Shown here: piece after piece, positions 1 to 11,728 of the stretch
How positions within the stretch are numbered: position 1 is the first letter of the stretch
How the letters are laid out: every line of letters starts with the position of its first letter
NCBI GenBank assembly: GCA_050250575.1
Contig: JBFWOJ010000004.1
Location: forward strand, 186,001-250,000
Source: SHVO01 sp050250575
GTDB taxonomy: Bacteria; Pseudomonadota; Alphaproteobacteria; Rhodospirillales; Rhodospirillaceae
Reading direction: 5' to 3'
Length of the DNA stretch: 64,000 bases
Program-made: the position numbers and the translations under genes
Notes under the pieces: model-generated
Seen by the model: only the letters and a program-made list of their open reading frames with translations
The model's database searches: none
What the model was told of the DNA's origin: nothing

Positions 1-112
1 ATAACTCGCGGCGCGTGCCCTATGGGAGTTGCGTCAGGGGCGGATTCTTTATAACAATATTTCGCGGCGCCGCGGAGGGACGCCGCCGTCGCATGACGAT
101 ACTGGGGGATGG

Positions 113-640
113 ATGCAACGCGTAAAGCTCGATCGGATCGACCGGCAGATCCTGTCCGATCTGCAGGCCGATGGCCGCATGACCAATGTGGAGCTGGCGC
201 ACCGCGCCGGGATCTCCGCCCCGCCCTGCCTGCGGCGCGTCCGGGCGCTCGAACAGGCCGGCTATATCAAGGGTTACCATGCCCAGCTGGACCAGGCGCA
301 GCTTGGCTATGCGGTCACGGTTTTCGCCCACGTCGGCCTTAACAGCCAGGCGGAAGCCGACCTGTCGGCGTTCGAAGCCCTGGTCAAGGAATGGCCGGAG
401 GTGCGCGAGTGCCACATGCTCGCCGGCGAGACCGACTTTCTCCTGCGCATCGTCGCCAAGGACTGGGACGCCTACCAAAAGTTCGTCACGGAAAAGCTGA
501 CCGCCGCGCCGAAGGTCGCCCACGTGAAGTCGGCGCTGAATATCCGCAGCGCCAAGAACCTGCCCGGCGTGCCGATCGCGGTGGACGGCGACAAACCGGC
601 CCAGCCGCCGCTGACCGTGCCGGCCGGGCTGGGGACGTAA
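113..640 (+). CDS. Lrp/AsnC family transcriptional regulator
   Basis: This is a 175-residue one-domain-pair regulator of the Lrp/AsnC type. The N-terminal part (about residues 5-60) is the AsnC winged helix-turn-helix, with the family pattern LDRIDRQIL near the start and SAPPCLRRVRALEQAG in the recognition region. The C-terminal part is the RAM/Lrp ligand-binding sandwich, recognisable in the stretch around ECHMLAGETDFLLRI. Such proteins bind amino acids or small metabolites and act as octamers on amino-acid metabolism genes. I chose the ATG at 113 because the family N-terminus begins there; the in-frame upstream extension from 29 has no family resemblance. The gene is convergent with greA. 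The regulated target cannot be told from the sequence. Confidence 0.93.
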   Translation: MQRVKLDRIDRQILSDLQADGRMTNVELAHRAGISAPPCLRRVRALEQAGYIKGYHAQLDQAQLGYAVTVFAHVGLNSQAEADLSAFEALVKEWPEVRECHMLAGETDFLLRIVAKDWDAYQKFVTEKLTAAPKVAHVKSALNIRSAKNLPGVPIAVDGDKPAQPPLTVPAGLGT

Positions 641-686
641 ACGCTGTCGCCTTACCGCCGCAAGGATGACGCCGCGGAGTGCAGCC

Positions 687-1160
687 TCATTTGAACTTTA
701 CGCTCAAGACTTCATAGCCCTTCGCGCCGCCGGGTGCGGTGACCTCGGCGGTATCGCCGATGGTCTTGCCGATCAGGGCGCGGCCCAAGGGCGACTGCAC
801 CGAGATCTTGTTCTTCTTGAGGTCCGCTTCGTACGGGCCGACAAGCTGATAGGTGATCTCCTCGTCGGTATCGACGTCGGCGACGGTCACCGAGGCCCCG
901 AAGCGCACCGTCTTGCCGGACAGCTTGGTGACATCGATCACATCGGCGCGGCTGATGATGTCCTCGAGCTCGCTGATGCGGCCTTCGATGAAGCTCTGGC
1001 GCTCGCGCGCGGCGTGATATTCGGCGTTTTCCGAAAGGTCGCCGTGCTCGCGCGCTTCGGAGATCTGCTTGATCACCGCATGGCGTTCCACGGCCTTGAG
1101 CTGCTGCAGCTCGGCCTTCAACGGCTCCAAACCTTCCGCCGTCATTGGAATCTTTTCCAT
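687..1160 (-). CDS. greA: transcription elongation factor GreA
   Basis: This is a 157-residue GreA. It rescues backtracked RNA polymerase by stimulating cleavage of the nascent RNA 3' end in the polymerase secondary channel. The N-terminal coiled coil starts MEKIPMTAEGLEPLKAEL and carries the acidic-tip region ARERQSFIEGRISELE. The C-terminal globular domain ends in the family pattern SPLGRALIGKTIGD. The start at 1160 is preceded by a GAGGATA ribosome binding site; the upstream in-frame extension to 1196 is not GreA-like. It lies about 80 bases downstream of carB on the same strand, an arrangement that could allow read-through from carAB. Confidence 0.97.
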   Translation of the reverse strand: MEKIPMTAEGLEPLKAELQQLKAVERHAVIKQISEAREHGDLSENAEYHAARERQSFIEGRISELEDIISRADVIDVTKLSGKTVRFGASVTVADVDTDEEITYQLVGPYEADLKKNKISVQSPLGRALIGKTIGDTAEVTAPGGAKGYEVLSVKFK

Positions 1161-1240
1161 GACGTATCCTCGTCCACAAGAAATAGAACAGCCCACGCCA
1201 GGGTGGCGAGGGCTCCGGGCCTAACAGTCAGGATTGTCCA

Positions 1241-4501
<3,261 letters not shown>

Positions 4502-4505
4502 CGGC

Positions 4506-5675
4506 TCACTTCGCCTTCTTCTGATCGGCCATCAGCTTGGTGAAGCGATGGAACAGGTAATGGCTGTCTTGCGGGCCGGGTGAGGCCTCGGGATGGTACT
4601 GCACGCTGAACACCGGCTTATCGGTCGCCCGCATGCCTTCGACGATGCCGTCGAACAGGCTCTTGTGCGTCTCGATCACGGTCTTGGGCAGCGTCGCGCG
4701 GTCGACGCAGAAACCGTGGTTCTGCGAGGTGATCTCGACCTTTCCCGTCTCCAGATCCTTCACCGGCTGATTGGCGCCGCGATGACCGAGCGGCAGCTTG
4801 TAGGTTTTCGCGCCGAAGGCCAGCGCGAGCAATTGATGGCCGAGGCATATCCCGAACACCGGCTTGCCGGTGTCGATGATTTTCTGAATCACCGGCACGG
4901 CGTATTCACCCGTCGCGGCCGGGTCGCCGGGACCGTTGGAGAGGAACACGCCGTCCGGGTTGTGGCGCAGGATGTCTTCGGCGCTCGCGGTCGCCGGCAC
5001 GACCGTCACCTTGCAGCCGGCGTCGGCGAGACAGCGCAGGATCGCGCGCTTGGCGCCGTAGTCGACCGCGACCACGTTGAACTCCGGCTTGCGGCCGTCC
5101 TTCTCGAGATCGCCGTAGCCTTTCTCCCGGTCCCACAGTGTGCCGGTCCAGGTGTAGGTCTGGCGGCAACTGACTTCCTTGGCGAGGTCCATGCCGTTGA
5201 GGCCGGGCCAGGCCTTCGCCTTTTCCTTCAGCGCATCCAAATCGAACTTGCCCGACGGGTCGTGGCAGATGACGCCGTTGGGCGCGCCCTTGGTGCGGAT
5301 CCGCCGCGTCAGGCGGCGCGTATCGACGCCCGCCATGCCCGGCAAGTCGTTCGACTTCAGCCACGTGTCGAGATGCGAGGTGGCGCGGTAGTTCGACGGA
5401 TCGGTGATGTCCTCGCGCAGGATGCATCCGCGGGCGGCCGGCGTCATGCTTTCCAGGTCGTCCGGATTGACTCCGACGTTGCCGATGTGAGGAAAGGTGA
5501 AGGTGATGATCTGGCCCGCGTAGGACGGGTCGGTCATGACTTCCTGGTAGCCGGTGATGCTGGTGTTGAACACCACTTCGCCGACCTTCGAGCCGGCGGC
5601 GCCGATTCCGCGCCCCCAAATGACCTCACCGTCGTCGAGAACGAGAACGGCCGTGGCACCGGAGGGTTGTTTCAT
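4506..5675 (-). CDS. carA: carbamoyl-phosphate synthase small subunit CarA
   Basis: This is the glutaminase subunit that hydrolyses glutamine and channels ammonia to CarB. The N-terminal CPSase small-chain domain begins ATAVLVLDDGEVIWGRG and includes VVFNTSITGYQEVMTDPSY. The class I glutamine amidotransferase domain follows, with the nucleophile cysteine in GICLGHQLLALAFG and the catalytic His-Glu pair in QYHPEASPGP. I placed the start at the ATG at 5675. A TTG four codons upstream (5687) is also open, but neither has a perfect ribosome binding site. The gene leads the carA-carB unit and is divergent from the YqeY gene. Confidence 0.97.
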   Translation of the reverse strand: MKQPSGATAVLVLDDGEVIWGRGIGAAGSKVGEVVFNTSITGYQEVMTDPSYAGQIITFTFPHIGNVGVNPDDLESMTPAARGCILREDITDPSNYRATSHLDTWLKSNDLPGMAGVDTRRLTRRIRTKGAPNGVICHDPSGKFDLDALKEKAKAWPGLNGMDLAKEVSCRQTYTWTGTLWDREKGYGDLEKDGRKPEFNVVAVDYGAKRAILRCLADAGCKVTVVPATASAEDILRHNPDGVFLSNGPGDPAATGEYAVPVIQKIIDTGKPVFGICLGHQLLALAFGAKTYKLPLGHRGANQPVKDLETGKVEITSQNHGFCVDRATLPKTVIETHKSLFDGIVEGMRATDKPVFSVQYHPEASPGPQDSHYLFHRFTKLMADQKKAK

Positions 5676-5970
5676 CGGTCGGGTCAACTCGTCTTCAGGT
5701 TTGCGCTCATCTTTGCGCCCTTCCGAGTTAACGGAGGGACGGTGCGAAAGGTCGTTCGTTGTTTGGATGGCGCGCGCGGGCCGCGAAAACGCACGCTATC
5801 TGTCGCGGTGTAAGCAAAGCGACCCAGTGAGTCAAGGGCTTGGGGCTTACACGGTTTCGAGAGGCTGTTGAAATCTATTCCTAGGTCGAAAACGCCGCGA
5901 AAATTTTGCCATGGCGGCGCGAATCCGTTACGCTGACTCTTTCCCGCAACGCTAACACTGAGCTTTTGTC
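5676..5970. promoter_or_regulatory. divergent carA / YqeY promoter region
   Basis: This 295-base gap separates two divergently read genes and must hold both promoters. I see no open frame with family resemblance. I could not pick out a convincing -35/-10 pair, a PyrR-type leader or a long hairpin. Confidence 0.45.
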
Positions 5971-6429
5971 ATGCTGCGCACCCGTTTGAACGATGCGTTA
6001 AAGGACTCCCTGCGCGCCAAGGAGGAACGCAAGGTCGGCACCATCCGCCTGATTCTCGCCGCCTTGAAGCTGAAGGACATCGAGGCGCGTCCGTCGGGCA
6101 ATACCGGCGGCATCGGCGAGCCGGAAATTCTTCAGATGATGAACGGCATGATCAAACAGCGCCGCGAAAGCATCGAGATGTACGAGAAGGGCGGCCGGCC
6201 CGAGCTCGCGAAGGCCGAAGCCGAGGAGATCGAGATCATCCAAAGCTTCATGCCCAAGCAGATGGACGAGGCCGAAGTCGCCGCGGCGGTGAAGGAGGCG
6301 GTCGCCGCCTCCGGCGCCACCACGGTCAAGGATATGGGCAAGGTGATGGCGGTGCTGAAAGACAAGTACACCGGCAAGATGGACTTCTCGAAAGTATCAG
6401 GCGTCGTAAAGCAGCAGCTTGGGGCTTGA
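5971..6429 (+). CDS. GatB/YqeY domain-containing protein
   Basis: This 152-residue soluble protein is a stand-alone YqeY. That domain resembles the C-terminal tRNA-binding tail domain of the GatB subunit of Asp/Glu-tRNA amidotransferase. The family pattern is clear: LNDALKDSLRAKEERKVGTI at the start, RRESIEMYEKGGRPELAKAE in the middle and MGKVMAVLKDKYTGKMDFSKV at the end. The usual small size of about 150 residues is kept. In alphaproteobacteria YqeY commonly sits directly before dnaG, as it does here with a gap of some 25 bases. The physiological role is not established. Confidence 0.94.
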   Translation: MLRTRLNDALKDSLRAKEERKVGTIRLILAALKLKDIEARPSGNTGGIGEPEILQMMNGMIKQRRESIEMYEKGGRPELAKAEAEEIEIIQSFMPKQMDEAEVAAAVKEAVAASGATTVKDMGKVMAVLKDKYTGKMDFSKVSGVVKQQLGA

Positions 6430-6453
6430 TTCTGCCCGCCCGGGTGAGGGGTG

Positions 6454-8346
6454 ATGGCCTTCCCGCCGAATTTTCTCGACGATATCCGCGCCCGGCTGCC
6501 GGTGTCGTCGGTCGTCGGGCGGCGCGTGCGCCTGATCAAGCGGGGCCGCGAATATGTCGGCCTGTCGCCGTTTTCCAACGAAAAGACGCCGTCCTTCACC
6601 GTCAACGACGAGAAGGGTTTCTACCATTGCTTCTCGACCCAGGAGCACGGCGACATCTTCACCTTCCTGATGAAGACGCAGAACCTCTCCTTCGTCGAAG
6701 CGGTCGAGCGCCTCGCGGAGGAAGCCGGCCTCGAGATGCCGCGCGCAAGTCCCCAGGAAGCCGCCGAAGCGGCGCGTGACGCAAAGCTGCGCGAGGCGGC
6801 CGAGGCGGGCTGCGCCTTCTTCGAGCAGATGCTGTATGCGCCGGAGGGCCGCCACGCCCTTGAGTATCTGAAGGGCCGAGGTCTCACCGACGCCACTATC
6901 AAGCGCTTTCGCTTGGGATATGCACCGAACGGCAATCTGCTAAAGACCAAGCTCACTGCCCGCGGCGTGAAAGAGGATCTTCTCCTCGATGTGCGCCTTG
7001 TCTCGCCGGGCAGGGACGGCCGCGAGTCCTTCGACTTCTTCCGCGACCGGGTGATGTTCCCGATCCTCGATATGCGCGGCCGTCCCGTCGCTTTCGGCGG
7101 CCGCGTCATGGACGAGCCCGCGGGCGAAGGCCCGCATGCTGAAGATGGCGCGCCTTCGCGCGCCGGGCCGAAGTATCTCAATTCGCCCGACACGCCGCTC
7201 TTTCACAAGGGCCAGATGCTCTACAACTTCTCGCTGGCCCGCGCCGCGGCCGGCGAGAAACGCGAGGTCATCGTCGCCGAAGGCTATATGGATGTGATCG
7301 GCCTCTCGCAGGCGGGGTTTACCCATGCGGTTGCGCCCCTTGGCACCGCGATGACGGAAGGCCAGCTCGCTATCCTGTGGCGGCTCGCGCCCGAACCCAT
7401 TCTTTGCTTCGACGGCGACCGCGCCGGGCGCGCCGCCGCCTTGCGCGCCGCCGAACGCGCCTTGCCCTTGCTCAAGCCAGGTCTGTCCTTGCGCTTCGCC
7501 ATGATGCCCGCCGGTAAGGACCCCGACGACATCTGCCGGCGCGAGGGCCCCGAAGCCATGCAGGCGGTCCTGTCCGCCGCGATCCCTTTGTCGGAGGTCG
7601 TCTGGCAGCAGCTCCTTGCCCAGAACCCCGCGGACACGCCGGAGCGCCGCGCCGGGCTTGAGCGGGCGGCGCAAGCCAAAGCCGGCGTGATCGCCGACGA
7701 GAGCGTCCAGGCCCAGTACCGCCAGCTGTTCAAAACCCGGCTGTTCGAGCATTTCCGGGGGCCTCCGGGCGGCTCGCCCGGTAGCCGGGGCGGGAAGGGA
7801 GGCTTTCGCCGCGGCCGCGGCGGCCCGACTCCGCCTCGCTTTGCGCCCGCGACTCCGCCGCGACTGGTTGCAAATCCCGATGCCGCGCAGAAGCTCCGCG
7901 AGCGCATTTTGCTGGCTACCCTATTGACTCACCCGGATATTTTGGACCACGTCGAAGAGCGGCTGGGGCGCATGGCATTCACCGACTCGCGCCTTGACTT
8001 GCTGCGCCAAACCGCATTAATCCACGTCGCCCAAGACCCAGAGCTTGATTTCGGTGGTCTACAGGCCCACCTAGCGACCATAGGGTTTGCCGCCGAACTC
8101 GAAACTCTATTAAATTCAAATACTTACGTGCACGCGGGCTTCGCGCGTCCTACGGCACCCAAACAGCAGGCGATCAGTGGCTGGGATCATACGTTTGCTC
8201 TGTGCCTGAGGGCCGACTTAGAAGCTGATCTCAAGCGGGCGGAGTTGGAACTGGCGGAGAATCCCTCGGAACGCGCGCTCGCGGCGTTCGAGGCCCTGCA
8301 GAAGCAGGTCCGCCCACCCGGAGACGAGGACGGCGACGAACTTTGA
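6454..8346 (+). CDS. dnaG: DNA primase DnaG
   Basis: This is the replicative primase, about 630 residues, which makes RNA primers on the lagging strand. Domains in order are an N-terminal CHC2-type zinc-binding domain (1-100), the TOPRIM catalytic core (with EGYMDVIGLSQAG and CFDGDRAGRAAALRAAE), a Gly/Arg/Pro-rich linker around residues 430-470, and a C-terminal helicase-interaction domain. The zinc domain is degenerate. Counting from GTG 6451, positions equivalent to the usual Cys-His-Cys-Cys ligands read Ser39, Ser42, Cys60 and Thr63, so three of four are lost. I believe a similar loss occurs in some Rhizobiales but could not check it. I preferred ATG 6454 after GGGTGAGGGG; GTG 6451 is the alternative. 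It precedes rpoD, the classic macromolecular-synthesis order. Confidence 0.97.
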   Translation: MAFPPNFLDDIRARLPVSSVVGRRVRLIKRGREYVGLSPFSNEKTPSFTVNDEKGFYHCFSTQEHGDIFTFLMKTQNLSFVEAVERLAEEAGLEMPRASPQEAAEAARDAKLREAAEAGCAFFEQMLYAPEGRHALEYLKGRGLTDATIKRFRLGYAPNGNLLKTKLTARGVKEDLLLDVRLVSPGRDGRESFDFFRDRVMFPILDMRGRPVAFGGRVMDEPAGEGPHAEDGAPSRAGPKYLNSPDTPLFHKGQMLYNFSLARAAAGEKREVIVAEGYMDVIGLSQAGFTHAVAPLGTAMTEGQLAILWRLAPEPILCFDGDRAGRAAALRAAERALPLLKPGLSLRFAMMPAGKDPDDICRREGPEAMQAVLSAAIPLSEVVWQQLLAQNPADTPERRAGLERAAQAKAGVIADESVQAQYRQLFKTRLFEHFRGPPGGSPGSRGGKGGFRRGRGGPTPPRFAPATPPRLVANPDAAQKLRERILLATLLTHPDILDHVEERLGRMAFTDSRLDLLRQTALIHVAQDPELDFGGLQAHLATIGFAAELETLLNSNTYVHAGFARPTAPKQQAISGWDHTFALCLRADLEADLKRAELELAENPSERALAAFEALQKQVRPPGDEDGDEL

Positions 8347-8428
8347 GATCGGCAGACGCAATTATCGTAAAACAGAGGCACACGGCGGACGGCCGGCACG
8401 GTGACCGGCGGCACATCCGCGTGGAGTT

Positions 8429-10843
8429 ATGGGTGTAGAGATGGCGGCGAAAGCGGCCCCGAAATCAGCAAAACATTCCGCCAAGGCGAGCGCGAAGGCG
8501 CAGCCCAAGGCGTCCGCGAAGTCGGCGGCGAAGTCGCCCGCCAAAGCGGCGTCCAAGTCCGCGCCGGCGAAGTCCGCCCCCGCGAAGGGCGGGAAATCCG
8601 CGCCGCCCGCCAAAGGCGCGCTCGCGGCCGCCAAAGGCCCGCTTGCCGCGGTGAAAGGCGCGGTCGCGAAACTGCTCGAGAAAGCCCCGCTCAAGGGTGC
8701 GCCGGCAAAACCAGGCGCGAAAGTGGCGCCTCCCCCGGTGCCCGGAAAGAAGTCTCAGGAAGGTATGAAGTTAAATCCAAAAGCCAAAGCCCCCGGCGAA
8801 GAGGGGAAGGAAGAAGGAGCGGCCCCGGCAGCCCCGGGCGACTCCCCACTGCTCGATTCCACCAACGCGTCGATCAAGAAGCTCATCGCAAAGGCCAAGG
8901 AACGCGGTTACATCACCTATGATGAGCTGAACGCCGCGCTGCCGTCGGAGGAAATGACCTCCGAACAGATCGAAGACACGATGTCGATGCTCTCCGAAAT
9001 GGGCATCAACGTGGTCGAAGGCGAAGAACAGGAAACCGAGGAGGCCGCCGCCGAGGCGGGCGAAGGCGAAGCCAAGTCCGAGGCCTATAGCGGCGGCAAT
9101 ATCGACGAAGACGATGTCGGCCGCACCGACGATCCGGTGCGCATGTACTTGCGCGAAATGGGCTCGGTCGAACTCCTCTCGCGCGAGGGCGAAATCGCCA
9201 TCGCCAAGCGCATCGAAGCCGGCCGCGAAATGATGATCGGCGGCATCTGCGAAAGCCCGATCACGATCCGCTCGCTGCTCGCCTGGCACGACGCGCTCCA
9301 GGACGGAAAAATGCTCCTGCGCGACATCATCGATCTCGACGCCACCTACGGCGCGGGTTCGAGCGATCTCGCCTCCGACGCCGACCTTGAAGTCGATGTG
9401 GTCTCCGAGCCCGCCGATGGCGAAGAGCCCGCAGAAGGCGCCAAACGCCCGGCGCCCGCCGGCAACGGCGGCGCGCGCACCGCGCCCGCTCCAGCGGCGC
9501 CCGCGCCCGGTGCCGCGCTCGGCGTGCCGGGCGGCGCGGCGGGCCAGCCCTCCATGGACGAGAATGACGAGGCCGCCGTCTCGCTCGCCGCCATGGAAGC
9601 GCAGTTGATGCCGCAGGTGCTCGAAGCCTTCGAGAAGATCGCCGCGACGTACAACAAGCTCAAGAAGTCCCAGGAGGCGCGGCTCGTCACCCTCCAGCAG
9701 GGCGGCGAGATCGACAAGAGCGTCGAGCGCCGTTTCCAGAAGCTGAAGCTCGAACTCGTGGAGCTGATGGAAGCCGTCCATCTCAACAACGCCCGCATCG
9801 AGGGCCTTGTCGAGCAGATGAACGACCTCAATCGCAAGCTGCTCGGACTTGAAGGCCAGCTCCTGCGCTACGCATTGAAGAGCAAGATCAAGCGCGAGGA
9901 GTTCCTCGAGGAGTATTACAACAACGAGCTCGATCCGAAGTGGATCGCGCGCGTTCAGAAGCTGACGACGAAAGGCTGGAAGGATTTCGCCGCCCGCTAT
10001 CAGCCGATGATCGAAGATCTGCGCGCCCAGATCTCCGCCATCGCCGGCGAAGCCGGCGTGTCGATCGCCGAATTCCGCCGCATCGTGAACACGGTGCAGA
10101 AGGGCGAGCGCGAAGCCTCGCGCGCCAAGAAGGAGATGATCGAAGCCAATCTGCGCCTCGTCATCTCCATCGCCAAGAAGTACACCAACCGCGGCCTGCA
10201 GTTCCTCGATCTCATCCAGGAAGGCAATATCGGCCTCATGAAGGCGGTCGATAAGTTCGAATACCGTCGCGGCTACAAGTTCTCGACCTACGCCACGTGG
10301 TGGATCCGCCAGGCGATCACCCGCTCGATCGCCGATCAGGCGCGCACCATCCGTATTCCGGTGCACATGATCGAGACCATCAACAAGCTGGTGCGGACCT
10401 CGCGCCAGATGCTGCACGAGATCGGCCGCGAGCCGACGCCCGAAGAGTTGGCCGAGAAGCTGCAGATGCCGCTCGAGAAGGTGCGCAAGGTTCTCAAGAT
10501 CGCCAAGGAGCCGATCTCCCTCGAAACGCCGATCGGCGATGAGGAAGACAGCCACCTCGGCGATTTCATCGAGGACAAGAATGCGGTGCAGCCGCTCGAC
10601 GCGGCGATCCACGGCAATCTGCGCGAAACCACGACCCGGGTGCTCGCAAGTCTTACCGCCCGCGAAGAACGCGTTCTGCGCATGCGCTTCGGCATCGGCA
10701 TGAACACCGATCACACTCTGGAAGAAGTCGGCCAGCAGTTCTCGGTCACGCGCGAGCGAATACGCCAGATCGAAGCCAAGGCCTTGCGCAAGCTCAAGCA
10801 CCCCAGCCGGTCGCGTAAGCTGCGCAGCTTCCTCGACAACTGA
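8429..10843 (+). CDS. rpoD: RNA polymerase primary sigma factor RpoD with basic N-terminal tail
   Basis: This is the housekeeping sigma-70 (804 residues if read from 8429). Region 1.1 is around residues 140-215, region 1.2 begins TDDPVRMYLREMG, and regions 2.1-2.4 run through FLDLIQEGNIGLMKAVDKFE and YATWWIRQAITRSIADQART. Regions 3 and 4 follow, ending RERIRQIEAKALRKLKHP. A large non-conserved insert lies between regions 1.2 and 2.1, with an Ala/Pro/Gly-rich piece near residues 335-375. The first 112 residues are a Lys/Ala/Pro-rich, histone-H1-like tail, which is unusual. An internal ATG at 8765 (Met113) follows an AGGAAGG motif and could be an alternative start without the tail. At the 5' end, ATG 8429 and ATG 8441 are both possible. 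Confidence 0.96.
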   Translation: MGVEMAAKAAPKSAKHSAKASAKAQPKASAKSAAKSPAKAASKSAPAKSAPAKGGKSAPPAKGALAAAKGPLAAVKGAVAKLLEKAPLKGAPAKPGAKVAPPPVPGKKSQEGMKLNPKAKAPGEEGKEEGAAPAAPGDSPLLDSTNASIKKLIAKAKERGYITYDELNAALPSEEMTSEQIEDTMSMLSEMGINVVEGEEQETEEAAAEAGEGEAKSEAYSGGNIDEDDVGRTDDPVRMYLREMGSVELLSREGEIAIAKRIEAGREMMIGGICESPITIRSLLAWHDALQDGKMLLRDIIDLDATYGAGSSDLASDADLEVDVVSEPADGEEPAEGAKRPAPAGNGGARTAPAPAAPAPGAALGVPGGAAGQPSMDENDEAAVSLAAMEAQLMPQVLEAFEKIAATYNKLKKSQEARLVTLQQGGEIDKSVERRFQKLKLELVELMEAVHLNNARIEGLVEQMNDLNRKLLGLEGQLLRYALKSKIKREEFLEEYYNNELDPKWIARVQKLTTKGWKDFAARYQPMIEDLRAQISAIAGEAGVSIAEFRRIVNTVQKGEREASRAKKEMIEANLRLVISIAKKYTNRGLQFLDLIQEGNIGLMKAVDKFEYRRGYKFSTYATWWIRQAITRSIADQARTIRIPVHMIETINKLVRTSRQMLHEIGREPTPEELAEKLQMPLEKVRKVLKIAKEPISLETPIGDEEDSHLGDFIEDKNAVQPLDAAIHGNLRETTTRVLASLTAREERVLRMRFGIGMNTDHTLEEVGQQFSVTRERIRQIEAKALRKLKHPSRSRKLRSFLDN

Positions 10844-10872
10844 CGTTCGAAGGGAAGAGTTCAAAGGTTCAA

Positions 10873-10902
10873 ATGGCCGGCGCCCACCGCCGGCCATTTT
10901 TT
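10873..10902 (+). terminator. rpoD intrinsic terminator
   Basis: A perfect 9-base-pair stem (10873-10881 with 10889-10897), a 7-base loop and a run of six T (10897-10902) start about 30 bases after the rpoD stop. This is a textbook Rho-independent terminator. Confidence 0.93.
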
Positions 10903-11018
10903 ATCGCGCCGAGCTCCGAACGAGCGAGGCGGGTGTTTGAGACCCTGGGCGAAGCGGACGAAAGGCCGCGGCGCCGCGCCGAGGTCCTGCAAGCGTTCGC
11001 GAGCAGGACGTAGGCTGG

Positions 11019-11095
11019 GGGCCTGTAGCTCAATTGGTTAGAGCAGGCCGCTCATAACGGTCTGGTTGCAGGTTCAAGTCCTGCCGGGCCCACCA
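11019..11095 (+). tRNA. tRNA with CAU anticodon, probably tRNA-Ile2
   Basis: A complete 77-base tRNA with encoded CCA. The acceptor stem pairs GGGCCTG with CGGGCCC, the D arm is GCTC/GAGC, and the anticodon arm GGCCG/CGGTC encloses the loop CTCATAA, giving anticodon CAT. The T arm GCAGG/CCTGC encloses TTCAAGT. A CAU anticodon can be elongator Met or the lysidine-modified Ile2. The loop and T arm resemble ileX-type Ile2 genes more than alphaproteobacterial elongator Met, so I lean to Ile2. A short hairpin (10984-10990 with 11003-11009) lies just upstream. The 3' half of this gene is duplicated at 34954-34993. Confidence 0.93.
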
Positions 11096-11115
11096 CTCTT
11101 TCAAGTACTTACGGC
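11085..11115 (+). repeat. att-like direct repeat, copy 1 (tRNA 3' end plus flank)
   Basis: This 31-base segment covers the last 11 bases of the tRNA and 20 bases beyond it. It recurs at 22694-22725 with 27 matching bases and one single-base gap. A repeat made of a tRNA 3' end is the usual footprint of tyrosine-recombinase integration. Confidence 0.65.
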
Positions 11116-11148
11116 GCACCTCCTTTTCAGAGGGTGCGCCGTAAGTAC
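11105..11148. repeat. 16-bp perfect inverted repeat next to the tRNA
   Basis: Bases 11105-11120 are the exact reverse complement of 11133-11148, with a 12-base loop. There is no T run, so it is a poor intrinsic terminator for a tRNA. The left arm overlaps the att-like repeat, which hints at a recombinase binding site, but processing of the tRNA precursor or weak termination is also possible. Confidence 0.8.
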
Positions 11149-11228
11149 ACCATAAGTGCAGAAATGTTCTTGGACTGCTTCAGACGCTATCGGACTTGTA
11201 GCGACAGTCCATTGATCGATTTAGCGCC

Positions 11229-11518
11229 CTACGCTGTAAGGTAAGCGGCCGGGCAAGGCAGGCCGTGTTTGATGGGAAGCGCAGGATCACGCGACCATTC
11301 ATTCCATGAGCCGAAATAAATGCTGAAATTCTTGAGCGCGGCTTCCTCCAGAGGCGCGGGCGCCCTTGAAACAATAGATGATCACCGGCGTATCGTGCGT
11401 GATCCCGACAGTTCCGTACGCGCCCATAATCTCGGCTCCGATTTGAACATGGGACCGGCAGGCGTCAGCTTCATCAGCCGATGTCGGAAAACACGGTGAC
11501 TGCTGCGCTCAGACGGTT
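11229..11518 (-). pseudogene. rhodanese (sulfurtransferase) remnant, frameshifted
   Basis: Reading the minus strand from about 11515 gives a frame with DTPVIIYCFKGARAS, the active-site loop of a thiosulfate sulfurtransferase including its catalytic cysteine. After GARAS the sense continues in another frame as ALKNFSIYFGSWNEWSRDP, the family's C-terminal signature, and stops at 11229-11231. The frame change falls around 11345-11355, and some residues between the two blocks appear to be missing. The N-terminal two thirds of the protein are absent. This is a decayed gene just inside the putative island edge. Confidence 0.7.
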
Positions 11519-11530
11519 GGGCTATTCCGG

Positions 11531-11728
11531 GTGTCAACCTTGCTAAATGAAATGGGCAAGTGGAACCTGGGTGTTGAGCCAGTTGACTCACGTAAAGGCA
11601 ATGATGCGCGCAAGCCCTACATCCATCTCGCCGAATTCTGGGGCGAGCGCGTTCAAATGATGCAAGTGTGGGCCGATTATCTCGATACGCTCCGTTCACT
11701 CTCGCGGGTACATCTGGCGGTCGAATAG
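11531..11728 (+). pseudogene. probable tyrosine integrase C-terminal remnant
   Basis: The frame ends with GERVQMMQVWADYLDTLR, which resembles the extreme C-terminus of phage-type tyrosine integrases (the tail after the catalytic tyrosine, usually with an RRxLMQAWA-like run). The upstream half of the frame has no visible catalytic R-H-R-Y residues, so at best it is a short relic. Its position just inside a tRNA fits an island integrase. The call rests on one short motif. Confidence 0.45.

Noticed and set aside
8771..10897. 708-residue open frame on the minus strand
   Set aside because: It is antisense to rpoD and covers its terminator; the low-complexity Leu/Asp/Arg translation matches no family.
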